Of a DNA stretch of 64,000 nt, positions 23,363-36,600 are shown piece by piece. Position numbers and translations under genes: made by a program. The stretch lies in the NCBI GenBank assembly GCA_023078555.1, contig CM041199.1:1674001-1738000 (forward strand), read 5' to 3'. Source of the stretch: Ulva prolifera. Lineage: Eukaryota > Chlorophyta > Ulvophyceae > Ulvales > Ulvaceae. How positions within the stretch are numbered: position 1 is the first letter of the stretch; each line of letters starts with the position of its first letter. The notes beneath the pieces were generated by a model. It was not told the origin of the DNA, made no database searches, and was given only the letters and a program-made list of their open reading frames with translations.

Positions 23363-24006
23363 TCAAGGTACACGACGATAGGTTTTTTTGTTGCACATGG
23401 CCCGCCGCTGCTGTGATGTCAGCTGACTCTCGGGAGCTGAACCCTCTGTCATCGTCCCCGTGTACCAAATGTCGGCACTGAGCGGGCAGCTGATATTGAT
23501 GCCGAACTTCACTAGTTCCTTGCGACATAACAGGCAAGGAAATGAGCAACCCAGGCCATCTGCTGTCAATCGCCATACAATGATGTGAGATCCGAGTTTC
23601 CGTCTGACCCATGGTATGATGCGGCTGTTTGCCACGCCTTTCTTTCGTGCCTTCCTGACCCAAGCTGCCAGCAGTCGTCTCTCTGCAATGCCACATCGCT
23701 CAAACGAAACCGGGCGAGATGGGCAACGCTTACACACGATGTCAGCTTCTTGGTGGTGAACAGTTAGTAAAACAATTCAGATATATCGAGGCTGCGACGC
23801 ATCCCAAACGAAACGAACAGCAAGCCTGTAGACGCACCTGCGCAGCAGCGATGGGTGCTGGTGCACCCGGCTGTACAGTCGTGATTGTGCGCGAAGCTAT
23901 TGGCAGGTTTTCCCTTCTTTTTCTTGTTCTTCTCGTTTTCCTGCGATTTGTTTAGTTTTGCCTTTGAAGCTGCCGCGTTTGAACTGTCCGTCGGAGGTGC
24001 AAGCAA
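23363..24006 (-). CDS. Putative cytidine-deaminase-fold protein (terminal exon secure, start unresolved)
   Basis: The terminal exon (about 23745-23363) encodes CKRCPSRP, then ERCGIAERRLLAAWVRKARK and LGCSFPCLLCRKELVKFGI, ending near SQLTSQQRR. The AERRLL helix plus the later PCxxC knuckle is the layout of zinc-dependent cytidine deaminase-fold proteins. Here the usual HAE histidine position reads Ile (GIAE), so the metal site may be altered or built from the nearby Cys. A TACTAAC branch-point-like word (23763-23769, minus) precedes the exon. An upstream exon ends at a consensus CGCAG|GTGCGT donor (23838-23847) and in one frame is Lys-rich with Cys/His. Its 5' limit and the start codon were not found. 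Nucleic-acid or nucleotide deaminase activity is inference only. Confidence 0.45.
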
Positions 24007-24602
24007 AGCCGGAAAAACGGCCGGGGGCAGCGTAGACAGTCTTACTCGGATAGTTAATCATTACTGTGGGGTTCTGCACGATGGATAGATGAGCTTCAGC
24101 TGCTACGTTATGGCAGACCCGGGATCGGTGGTAGCGAAGAGTTCGAAGACGATGCTAGCGTGTACGGCATAGATATCTGAGGTTGCTGTGGCGAATAGCC
24201 TCGTGTGGATTGAGCTCCTCCATTTGTGCCTGCATCACGTACCAACCAGTGCGCACCTGATTCAAGCGAATGGATGTCGAGTGTCGACAAGGCCAGCCAC
24301 AGGCACCCCTCGGCCACGCACAGGCATACACTGGACAACGCAGATAAGGGACCCCGCAGCAATCGTCACAATCCAGTGTCTGAGAATGCTTCTGTATTGT
24401 TCCACCGGATGTTAACGGTCTTGTTGCAAAATGCAGAAATTCCGGGCAGCTTGCGGGCCCTAGGACTTCTTGACTGCTGGAAACCTTCGCATGAGATGAC
24501 TCGTTCGCGTAGGAGCGAACTGAGACACGGTACACAGCGTGGCGGTGCTGAATTGTAGCAGCTCGTACACAGCTTCTTCGATTGGGGGGGCAGGTTGTCA
24601 GT
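24007..24602. other. Divergent spacer upstream of NEMF
   Basis: About 600 bases between the deaminase-like gene (-) and NEMF (+). It may hold a first exon of the minus gene: a Ser/Pro-rich frame starts MPYTLASSSNSSLPP near 24165. No certain feature. Confidence 0.4.
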
Positions 24603-27600
24603 ATGAAGCAGAAAATGTCCACAGCAGACGTGGCAGGGGAGGTTGCGTGCCTGCGCCAGCGAATCACCGGTATGCGGTTGGCCAATATCTACGATATCAA
24701 TCAAAAGGTGCTGCATCCATCGAATGCTGTTGCGCTGCGTCAGATCGCGGCTGCTGCGGTCCGTCGCCGTTGCAGTGCTGCCTGCCCTCTCCGGCTGCAT
24801 ACATCATCACATGAAGGCTCCACCAGCAAACGAGCCTGTTCTGCACTTCGCAATCACGCCATATAAATTCATAATGGATTGCTGCAACAGGTGTAGTGCC
24901 TACCTGTGTGATGTTCTGAGGTGACACTGGAAGCTGTGGGGTGCACATTCACTCACTCAACATGACCACCTGCGTTCATTGACAACCCAGAAATGGTCGG
25001 TGCCCGTGCAAAGTTGATAGGCCTACAGAATGCAAACTTTGTGATCATGTGCTCGTGGAGACCACCTTCACGCGCTCGTAGCAGATGCCCACCTTGCACT
25101 GTCCACAAATTTGCGGCTGCAGCAACTTGCTGCTCACATGATCACGCATGCCCCGCTGCAACGCATTTAAGCCAGTGTCTCTGGTATCAGTGGACTGTTG
25201 GCATGAGGCCTGGCCTCTCGAACAGGGCGGGGCCAAGGCGATGATTTCCTAAACAGCTGTCTCAGCATTTCCAGCAGCTGGCAGGATATGATGCCATAAG
25301 TGTCCTTCAAATGTGGCCAGTAGGCATTTTACCTGGATTTCCGGGCACGGAGGTCCACGTCTTTGCAATTTATGCACAGACTGCGGCCATTACCCACCCG
25401 CTACGATGCACCCATTCAGGAGGCCATCAGAGCGCCCATCAGTGCCTTTTGCACCGACCTCTCCAGCATTGCTGTGGGCTAAAAAACACAAAATCAATGT
25501 GGCACATCGAAGGAACTGCAGCTGGTGTGATAGCCCGACCTGTTGCCATTCACTTGTGGTCATGGCTTGCCATGCCCACTTATCCAGCACCAGGCCACTT
25601 ATTCCTTGGTTAGAGGTACCCGAATGCTCAGTCCTGATGAGAGGTCCCTCACCTCTGCTCCGAGCACCTGTGGCACACGTCGCCAGTGGCCACATTCCAA
25701 ACCTCAGCTGCTCACACGCGACGCTCCCCCACCTCAGGCACAACGCGACGTGACAGGCCACCCTTGTACTGGATCCCGTAGCCGCCCTATGCACAGCGGG
25801 CCCATGCAAGCAGCGCAACACGAGGCGTCTATGGATTTTGCTGAGTTCAGGAGGTTCAGTCCTCGCACACACATGCATCTGCACATGCACACGCATTCGC
25901 ACGATGGTCTGCTCGAATCAGTGTACATCCGCTTTATCAGATGCCCAGATTCTATTCGGGGCCTATGCAACGCCGCGTGAACAACCAGGTCCATATGTTG
26001 ACATGTTAAACCACAGGAACTCCCCCCCAGACCAGCACTTGAGCTGCCTTCACGCGGCCGCTCTTCAACGTCATCACCCGCGCCCCCACGCAGCGCGCCC
26101 ATGCATGCAGACGTACCTCCTCAAGGTCGCGCGCAGCGGGGAAGATGGCGAGAAGGTGCTCGTGGTGCTGGAGGCCGGCGTGCGCTTCCACGCGACGGCG
26201 TACGCCCGAGACAAGAATGACCTGCCGGGGTCCTTCTGCATGAAGCTGCGGAAGCACCTCCGCGGCAAGCGCGTGGCTGAGGTGGCGCAGCTCGGGGTCG
26301 ACCGCATCGTGGACTTCACCTTTGGCCACGGGGACACAGCGCACCACCTGCTGCTCGAGATCTACGCCGCGGTACGCGCCGCCACGCGCCGCAGCCCGCC
26401 TGCGCCTCCCCCATGCCGCTTCTGGCCATGCAAAATAAAGGGTCTTCGTGGTTTCCCTTTTCAACTTCAAACAACGTTCCTGTGTGCAACGCTGGGTGCA
26501 TCGATGGAGAACGCCGGGCCGGCCTGAACACGATACACAGGAAGAAGCCAGATGGCTCAGTTGCAAGGTGTCTGCTGCAGCTGCGGGCTGCTGCCGTGCT
26601 TGTGGTGGCTGTGGTTTCCCGGTCAGACCCCACCACGACGAAATGACACGACTATCATGGCATAGGGGTCGATGTGGCTGCTCCCCCGCGGCAGCCCCGT
26701 CGCGGCCGTGGCAGCTGTGCCTCGCACATCTCGACCTGCACGCTTGTGTACGGCAGCTGACAGTGCACGGCAGCTGTATCAAACTGACAGCACTTGTACC
26801 GAGCTGCTTCACATGTGCATCCGCGGCAGCAACCGGGTGCAGGTGGACATGCGGCGGAAGCATGCAGGGTAATGTGGTGCTTACGGACGCCTCGTACAAG
26901 GTGCTTGCGGCGCAGCGCGCGTACAAAGACGACAACCGGGGCTGGGCCGTCTCGCCGGGCTTGCTGTACCCCGTGTCCATGATCCGCCTGTACGAAAACC
27001 TGGACGCGCCCGCCCTGGAGGCAGCGCTTGCGGCCGCAGAGCCGAAATTCACGCTCAAGAGTGCGCCCTCCACCCCGACTCTTGCTGCGGCGGCAACTTG
27101 CCACATGCCCATGTGGCTGCTCTCTGCTGCAAACCCACGGAGTAGAATGTGTGGCGGCATGGATATATGGTTCTGGCTGCTCTGCGCCTGGCGCTCTGGT
27201 ACATGGTGGCTGTGATGCTTCTGTGTTCGCCGCGTGGCTTCTCGCTGCGTCCATCCTGTCACAGGCGGCAGCTCTGTTGAGCTTGCAGACGCACGAAGCT
27301 TGGCCGTGCCGCCCCTCTGCCACAGTTGGCTCCACGGTCCGCCTCGTGTTCCGCGTGTTGCGCTCAGGATCGTCCGGTGCATGCTCCACTCCACCTTTGC
27401 GCAAGGAACGCGCTGTCTGCACCGAATCGTGAGCCCAGGCTGAACTGCCATGGCGGACAGATGGATGTTGCGCCCGCATGTGCCGAGGGATGCCCGCAGT
27501 GCTGCCATCCGCGGCTCGACGGAACCGCAACCTGACCACTTCGTGCATGTGATCATACTGAATGTGACACTTATATGTTGCTGTTGTCATGATGTTTATG

Positions 27601-30600
27601 ATCATGGACCGGTTGGTGCAGATCTGCTGGGAAAGCAGCTGCCGTACGGCCCGATGCTGGCTGAGCATTGCATCCTCGGGGCGGCCCTCTCGCCGACCCG
27701 GCACCCGGCGACCACGCCGCTCACCGCCGATGAAGTCGCCGCCCTCGCCACGCAGCTCAGCCAGCTAGACGCCTGGCTTGACTCCTGCAAGGACACCCCT
27801 CCACGCGGCTACATCATGCTGAAGCCGTCGCCAGTGCCGGCGGGCGGCGCCGGCGGCGGCTCCGCCGCCGCAGGCGGCGCGGGCGGCGCCGCGGACACCG
27901 TGAGCGGCGACGCGGCGGAGGCTGGGAACCGCAAGGGCGCCGCCGCGGAGGGCCCGCAGTGTCCGCCAGGCATGATGTATGACGACTTTGACCCGCTGCA
28001 GCTTCGGCAGAAGGCGGACAAACCGGTGCTCGAGTTTGAGTCGTTTGACGCGGCGCTGGATGAGTTTTACTCCAAGGTGCTGCCTTTGAGCCCTTTTCTG
28101 CTGCCGTTTGCGCGCTTAGGTTTCAGGATATGGGGCCGCGGAGGTTGGACACCGGGCGTTGGCTTTGCCAGACGGTGGCGTGACACAGCGAGAGGGCTTA
28201 TGTACACAGTTTGTGTGGGACTTGCGCTGTGGCTGTGTGGCCCCCCCTGCAGATTCGCGAGCTGCCTTAGCAGTCCCTTCTTGCCACGAACAACTGCACC
28301 CGGCATGCACCCTGCGACCGGAATTGTGGCGTAAATTTGTTGCAGATCATCCGACGAGGCATGCATGTCACACGTAGCGTGAGCCGGCTTAAATAGGGTT
28401 TAACCCTGCGCCGTGTCCGATGTACGCGTACGCTTGCAAGCAGCGCCTCAGCGGTGCCCCCGGCCATGTCCGTGCTGTGCTACAGATCGAGTCGCAGCGG
28501 CAGGTGCAGCAGCAGGTGGCGGCGGAGGCGCAGGCACGCAGCCGTGTGGCCAAGGTGCAGACGGACCTCGAGCAGCGCACGGCGGCGCTCGAGCGGCAGG
28601 CCGCCGCGGCCGGGGAGGCCGGGCGCCTCGTGGAGGCGCACGCCGACGCCGTGGACGCGGCCATCCTTGCCATCAACGGCCAGCTCGCCACCGGCATGGA
28701 CTGGGCGGAGATTGAGAGGTGCGGTCGTGACGCATGCACGCCATGCGTGATCGCGTGATCAGGTGCTGTCGACAGCTGCGGGCTGGTGCCGTGAAGCGAC
28801 GAGTTGTGCTGCGCCACCTTCGCAGCTGGCCGTACTGCACCAAACATGCCCCGAATGCATGACGTAGCATTCGGTCCATGGAGCAGTTTTGTCGCCGTGT
28901 CAGGTGTCTTGACTGCCGGCTGCATCTTCAGATGTTGATGGTGACGGAGTACGCCCCGGCGGCGTACACGTGCACAAGCCCGTGCATATCGTAAAGATGC
29001 ATGAATCCACAGCAGCTGCAGCAGCGGGTAGAGTCAGGAATTTACTGCGCAATTCGTGCAGGCTGCTGGCCGAGGAGAAGGCCCGTGGCGTGCCGATTGC
29101 ATGCATGATCGAGTCGCTGGACCTCGCGGAGTCCCGTGCCACGCTCCTCCTGCAAGACGCTGACGACGCTTCCTCCTCCTCCTCCAGTGACTCCGACGAG
29201 GGTAGCGACGGCGGCAGCGCCGCAAGCGATGCCGGCAGTCCGCGCAGCGGCGGCGCGGGGGGCGAGGACGCGGCAGCCGCAGCTACGAGCGACGCCGGCG
29301 GCGGATCTGCTGGGGGTGGCGAATGCGGGAGGGGCGGAGATGACGGCAGCGGCGGCGACGGCGATGCGCAGCGGGAATTGCGAGGGCAAGGTGGCGCGCG
29401 GTCGCGGCGGCGACGGCCGCAGCGGGTCGCAGTGGACTTGACGGAGAACGCGTTTGGGAATGCAAAGCAGGTGCGCTGCTGTCGGCTGCTGGCTCCTGGA
29501 ATTGCGCGCCTGTGTCTGGTCGGTTGTGTTTCCGTGTTCCCAGGGGCATGCACGCCTGAGTGAGGTGTCGTATCATTTGGAGTGATGCCTGGCTGCATTG
29601 GGCAACCCATGGTCGGCTGTCTGAGGCAATCGATGCTCCGTGCCAGAGGACGTGGAGCTGCTGCTCTGCATGAGTGAAAGGCAGTGGGAGTGAAAGGCAG
29701 TGTGAAAGGCAGTGGGAGATTAGCGGCAGCACCCCAGGCTTGGTGCCGGGCGCACACTGTGCACTACAGCAACATGCATGTGTGGGGCTGCAGTGGCCAA
29801 CGCCAGGTACTGCAAGGACAAGGTGAGAGACACGAGGTGGTGTGCAGGGCTGCACGCCAAAACGGTGACATACAGAGTGTGGCTGTTGTGTGGCTGTTGT
29901 GCGGCTCGTGCTGCTGTGCTACCTGTCTCTCCGGATTTGATCTCACAATTCACACCACAGTGGCGGCCCCAGGGATCTGTCACTGTGACATAACATTGTA
30001 TGGTAGCATGTTGTCACCTCTGGCCAAGCTCTACAAGCCAGCAGTCATGTTGTTTCCCTGTTTGGTCACCCGTGTCACTGATGGATGTTGCACCTGTTTA
30101 CAACCTTTACTGTTAGTCTTGCTTGTCAGCCAACTGATATTCAGGGTCAACAGCATGGTAAATGACCAGGGCACGTCAGCCACCCCTGGGACACAGAGAA
30201 CAACATGTGGTTGGCCTACTGCAGTATACTGTAAGCTCAGCTCCGATTGTGGTGGTTGCGCCCGGTGTGCTGTTTGGACATGCACTTGATTGGCACCGCC
30301 GTGCACAGGGAGGCGCACAGGATGCACAGCCGGTTGATACTCGTCGTCTTCTTCGACCGCTCTTGTTCCGTTGCATCTGAGTGACTCGTCCAGGTTGCAT
30401 GTATGGCTGCAATGTACGGAGGATCAGGCTCACGTGTGCGTGCTGATGGCCGACCGAGGTGGCAGTCTGTCACGGAGCGCCGTCGGGACGCGTCCTCGCG
30501 TGGCCTTGTACGCTTCGTGCATGTACACGCGCGGGGGCGCAAGTGCTCGAGCTCGTCGAAACACCCAAACTTATCTCGATATGTTTCTATACATCATCCG

Positions 30601-33600
30601 CTCCGCTGCAGTATTATGAGGAGCGGCGGGGAGCGCGGGAAAAGCTCGACAAAACCGCCCGCGCGGGCTCCAAGGCCGTCAGAGCCGCCGCCGCCCGCAC
30701 CGAGGCGCAGCTGTCGGCGGCGTCCACCACCGCCAAAATTCAGCTGCTGCGCAAGACCCACTGGTTTGAGAAATTCCTGTGGTTTGTAACCACAGAGGGC
30801 TACCTCGTCTTGAGCGGACGTGACGCCCAGCAGAACGAGATTCTGGTTCGCAGGTGCGCATTCTGATGACGTGGCGTGCCACGTCGGCGGGGGAGCGGGG
30901 GCAAACCCTACGGCGTGCACCGCGGAAGCTGCCCGGTTTGTATATGCGGGTGGAGCCGCTGGCGCGTCGACCCGGCTCAAACCGCAGCACGCAGCATGCT
31001 GCCGTGTACTGGTCCCGCCAAGCGCGCTTGCCTCGCCATAGAGATCGAATCGAAAGCATACCGCGGGGCGCCCGGCTTCGGAACCCTGGCTGCATCGAAC
31101 AGGTAGCGGATGTGCTTGGTCTTACACCGGCTGTACCCTAAATATTCAATTCTATTGCATGTTGGAAGGATGAATCGGTAGCGGTGCACCGCCATGGCCG
31201 CCGTACGCTGCACTGCAGCCCCGGCAAGCCACCACAGCCCGCCAGCATATCCATGCAACTTCCAGCCGTGCCGCAGCTTGGCGTCGCGCGCGGAACGTGT
31301 CGTGCTTTCACAGAGCTGTTGCAATGAGTAAAACGATGCATCGTCACACGTTATTCAGCGACCTGCTCGAAGCCCTTCACGGCTCGCTTCCCATGCATGC
31401 GATGTTGCGCGGCGGAGCCATGTGTGGCTGAATGTAGGCGTTGCTGTTAGCTTCGCCCAACTTGCCTGTGCACTAGTTCGCCTGTGCTGATGGAGTGAAT
31501 CCGCCGGAAGCAGCTGGATCACGCAACATGGCTCAGCTGCGCGGTCACAGCGCGGGGTGTCCATGTCTCTGAGATTATCGGTGCCTTGTACGATACATCA
31601 CGGGAAGCAAGTCCGGTGTTTACGATGCAATCGGTATAGTCAACGCGGTTTGGTGCTCGAGAAACGCATCATCGCCAATGGTGGCGACAGCGTTCGGCAG
31701 GCCTATCTCCACGGATTATTCAGCTACATGCAGAGCCCTGGCCTGAGAATGTCAGGCGATGGGATTTTGCACCACGTTACCTTCAATTATGGTCCCCATG
31801 TGTTCATCAGCTTGGAGCATGGCATGGCTGCATGGTAACAGAGCCAGCTGAAGGCATTCTGTCAAAAAGGCTTCTCTAGCACAGCTATTGCCAGGCCTAC
31901 ACAGACGTGCCCAGACAAGCACAGGTCTCATGCTTGTGAACACATCCACATGATGGACCAAAATGCACAACTATAACTTACTGCCTCAGGTGCTGATGTT
32001 TGCTGCAGCTGTCCAGCATTTTTGGTCCATCACAATTCTGGATACGCAGCGGATGGATACATCAGAGCAACAGCATCATGGATGTCACAATCATTGACGG
32101 GCTTTCTGAGCAAGCGGCATGTTCAGACTGCTGGGGGTGCTATCTTCGCTGCAGCAGAATGCCATCAGAACCTTCCCTGCGAAACTGCCAGGATAGGCTA
32201 CGAATTGTCTTGCTGTGTTTATATGCATGCAAAACCAAAGTCTGCATTCATTCTCACCCGCATTGTGCTCGAATTCGCACAGCTGAATAGAATGGCGATG
32301 CTTCGAATGCACACAAGTGCACCGAGTAGCTACACACAGCTACCCTCGAACGAAGGCTTCATAGAAGCAGCGTTGCGCCATCGCGGCAATATGTCCAGGC
32401 TCGCAACGCGGACGAACACCACCCGCGGCTTGGTCACTTTAGATCACATACGATCGAATTCGCACTGTTGACGTACCCGCCGTTCAGCGTTGAAGCCAGC
32501 TGCAGCTACGCTACAAGCAGCACTCGCGCGCACCTGCCCGGTCCGCATGTGGCGTTGCACCAGCTGCTCTGGCGAGTGCACGCATATACATGCACATGCA
32601 TGCACTCCACGTAAAGTGGCCCCAACGTACGCGCCAACGACGCTAGCTCGAGCTGCCACATCCCGATGTGCAATTGTCTGCCCTTCTATCTCCACAGCAA
32701 GACTGCATTCATGAAAGCAGCACGTCTCTGGCCGGCACGGGTCTAACACCACTGCGCGCGCCTGAATCTGCACGGTCAGCTCAAGCATGTGATTCTGCAC
32801 AAGTGCATGGCCGGTCTACCCATCCTTGCAAGGCTCACCCGACACATCATCTCCTCTCAATCTCGTCCTTTGCCTTAACATCTTGGACCTGGTCCACCGG
32901 CTCCACTCCACACACGCAACAGATCATCATCGTGGCAGCAAAGGCCACTGCCTGGCACAGCTTGACCACCAGACAGGCATCACTCACAGCTTAGCTTATC
33001 ATTCCGGCCACATGCAGCCGTTCTCGAGATCCTGAATCAGACATATTTCGTACACTCTTCACAAAGCAATCAATCTAAGCCGCAGGCTTCAGTGGGATCT
33101 CATGAGCGATCCCCACATCAGCAGCACCAGTGGACCAGCACCATTGTGAGCAGGTACCTGAAGCGGGGGGACGCGTACGTTCACGCCGACGTGCACGGCG
33201 CCGCGTCGACGATCATCAAGAACCACCTCCGCGACCGCGACCTCTCGCCCGTGTCGCTCGCGCAGGCCGGGGCCGCCGCGATCTGCCGCAGCAAGGCCTG
33301 GGAGTCGAAGGTCGTGACGTCCGCGTGGTGGGTGCATGCGCACCAGGTGTCCAAGACGGCCCCCACCGGCGAGGCCCTCGGCACCGGGGCCTTCATGATC
33401 CGCGGCCGCAAGAACTACCTCCCGCCGACGCAGATGGTGATGGGGGTTACGTTCCTCTTCCGCCTCGACGACAGCAGCCTGGGCCGCCACCGAGGCGAAC
33501 GTGCCGTCATCGGCGACGGGGCCGCCGCGGCACCGGACGGCGCCGCGGCTCCGGCGGCCGATGGCGGCGCCCGGGATCCGAGGGCTGCCGAGGAGGACGA

Positions 33601-36600
33601 CGCGGGTACCGCGGTGCTCATCGGTAGCAGCGCGGGCGGCGCAGACGAAGCGGCGGTGGCTGCGGTGAGCGGCACTGGCGATGCGGAGGCAGAGATGGCC
33701 GATGCACAAAACAGGCGCAGGGTGGAGGCGGCGCAAGCGGGGGCCGACGGTGAAGCCTCTGCTGCCGCGTCTCGTAGTGGTGATGATGGGAACGACGAGG
33801 GTGGGCAGGGCGAGGCAGCGGATGGGAGCAAGGCCGAAGCTGGAACGCTAGGGGAGGCGGGGGCAGGTGGGGGAGATGGGGGTGGGGACGAGGAGGACCT
33901 TCTCGCCGCCTTCCTGGATGGCACGGTCGGCCACACCAGCACCACCGAGCTGCTGGGCCGCTTAGACAAGTGCGGCTCCACACCCCACGCTCTGCGCTGA
34001 GTCCATGTTGCATCAGAAGCCGTTACACTATGGTGTCTTCAGCTGCCCGGCGCATGCCGGTGCCGTGCTGTGCTGCCGCGCCGGTGTCAACATATGGCAG
34101 CGTGGTGCTGCCGCGTGACTGCAGCTAGTGCAGCCTTGCGTTGAAGCGTTGGGCTTGCAGCGCGGTGATCATGCATGCACGCTAGGCAGGCAATGTAGTC
34201 GCTGTCGCTCCGAGCTGTATGGACGCACTCTGTGTGGATGGGAAGGGAAAGCCACGTCGCTTGCCGATGATTCGCAAACTTCCTCATGCGCAGATCCGTG
34301 CTGGTGCTCAGGGTTGCCTTTGCTGTGACTGAATCCTAAGCAGGTGCGCACAGGGGTACATCAGCACTCACTGAGTCGCGGCGGGAAGTCGCCGTGCGGG
34401 GTGTGCTGAGCAGGCATGTTTCGTCACTGATTTGAGGCATCAGTGACAGGCGCGGTGAGGAGTGCTGCGTGTGCAGGTATGGCCTTGATAGTGTTGGGCA
34501 AGGGGACCGTGAGGAGGACGAAGGCGGAGCCCGCGCGTCCGGCAGTGGCGGAGGCAGCGGCAACGGCGAGGCCGGCCGGCGCCGCCACCTCTCCAAGCAC
34601 GAGCGCGCCGCGCTGAAGAAGGGCCTCACTCTCGAGGAGTTCCACACGCAGCAGCAGCGCGACGAAGAGCGCCGCCCTGCCGCCGTGCCCGTCGGCGCGG
34701 CCGCGGCCGCGGCCGCGGCTGCACCGCGGCCGGAGCCGCCGCGTGTCGCGGCCGCGCCGCCAGCGCCGGCGGCGAAGCGTGGGCAGCGTGGGAAGGAGAA
34801 GAAGCGGCAGGGGAAGTATGCGGAGCAGGATGCGGAGGACGCGGCGATGCTCGCGGCGGTGCTCGGGGCCCAGGGCCAGGCGAAGAGCCGTGGAGAGCGG
34901 CGGGCGGAGCGCAAGGCAAAGAAGGAGTCCAAGAAGCAGGCCGGCATCGACGTGCGCCCCCCCCGGCCTCGGACCCGCTCCTCCCGGTGCTGACTGGAAT
35001 GTTGGTCAGTTCGGTGTCTTGTTTGCTTTGGCTGTTTATTGTACAGTGTCTGTGAGGTGTAGGATGCAGCTCGGCCTCTCTTGGCCCACTCTTCCAATCT
35101 ACAGTAGAGCACATGCATGACCACACAATTACGATGTGCACACAGCTCACAGCCAACAGCCTCTGCCCAAGGACGTTCGCCTCACTGCAACGCGGGACAT
35201 GCACGTGGCAGGCGATGCATCGTTGACTGTTGTTGTTATGTGTCAGCCAATTCAAGTATGCAGTGCAGATTGGCTGTGCTTGGGTTTCGTTGTCAGTGTG
35301 TCTATGGCCAACATGGCCATGTTCAGTGTGTCTGTGGTTGACAAGATCATGCCCATTCAAGCCTTATGCATAAGTAATGCAATGCTTGAGTAAATAATGT
35401 GTAATGCATCAGAATCATGGCCTACTGAGTCAGAGTCCCACCACAGCTGTGGCCTAGGTAGGCCTAGTGAGTCAGGATGTAGTCAGGCGGCGGGCAGCCC
35501 TAGACCTACCTGAGTCTCACACCACGGGGTGGAGGTAAGGTCGCTTCAGATGCATAAGGCTCCTTTTCAGCAGATTGCCTCCTCCAAGCGTGATCTTGCA
35601 GCCTGCTCTTGTCTGCTTGATTCTGCAGTTCTGAATGGAGTAAAGTAGCAAATAGTACACAGATGGTACACCACACAGCCTCCCATGCAGCCCCTGTGTA
35701 CAGCTGTTCCGTAGGCCAAGCTACAGCACTATAAGGCCACAGTAGGGTATGCATGGGCCACTGCAGCTGGGACAATGTTGTGGCTAGATACACCTGTACC
35801 CCACGGCCAAGCTAGTGAGCTGGCTCAGCAGATGAAGCACCACAGCAGTGAGTATCACTCAGTCTGACACAAATGGTGTATTATTATGACGTGCAACCTG
35901 TGTGAATATCTCTACAAGATATGTTGTGGCCAGCTTGAGCCTACCAGCTGATTTCTGTGATCAAGGCTGTGTATCTCAAGGCTGAGATATGAGTTCAGCT
36001 TGAGTCACAGACGGCTCCCTCCCATTGTGGTGTGAATGCATCTGCGCACAACACCAACAGGCAACACAAACAGCAGCCCTTACGCAGCACAAAGCTAGCT
36101 CCATGTGGACACACAACAGAGTTGACACACCTGATGACATAGCCTGCTCCTGTATTATCATGCCGTCAATGCACAGCCGCAATGAACTGATAAAACATGC
36201 AGCTGTGAGTAGAATGCAATTTTTAATGTTTTGCTGATTGGGTTGATCTGGTTGATTTGGTTGAACCAACCGCCCGCAAGCTACTGTTTGGTAGCGCATG
36301 GCGGTGGATGACACCTGTCACCACTCATCTTGGTGACGCTGACGCTGCTTACCCAAACAAAGCCAGCCCGCGAATAGTTTGACTAATGCCTTTCACACAG
36401 ACAGCATGGGCTGCTGAGTGCTTCATCAAGTGCTCGTAACGTCACGTCACCGGGGCACATATCAGGCTGTGTGCACGTCCGGAACGATGTGCTGTGGACG
36501 CTTCGTGCCAGCGGTCTCCTTGCAGTGGGATTGGGGATGCTGTAGATGTCGAGCGGTGGACAGTGATCAATGATTGTGGCGCAGCTGCGCGCGGCCCGCT

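Noticed and set aside
26006-27556. 516-codon minus-strand open frame, the longest in the window
   Set aside because: It is antisense to NEMF exons 2 and 3, which match the family residue by residue with in-phase splice sites. Its own protein is Arg/Ala/Ser-rich with no family resemblance, as expected from the complement of GC-rich codons.
31557-31838. 93-codon frame in NEMF intron 7 as a nested gene
   Set aside because: No homology, no promoter or splice support, and such lengths are expected by chance in a 2.3-kb intron.
33089-34013. Long minus-strand frames opposite NEMF exon 8
   Set aside because: Shadows of the GC-rich exon 8. Composition is Pro/Ser/Arg low complexity.
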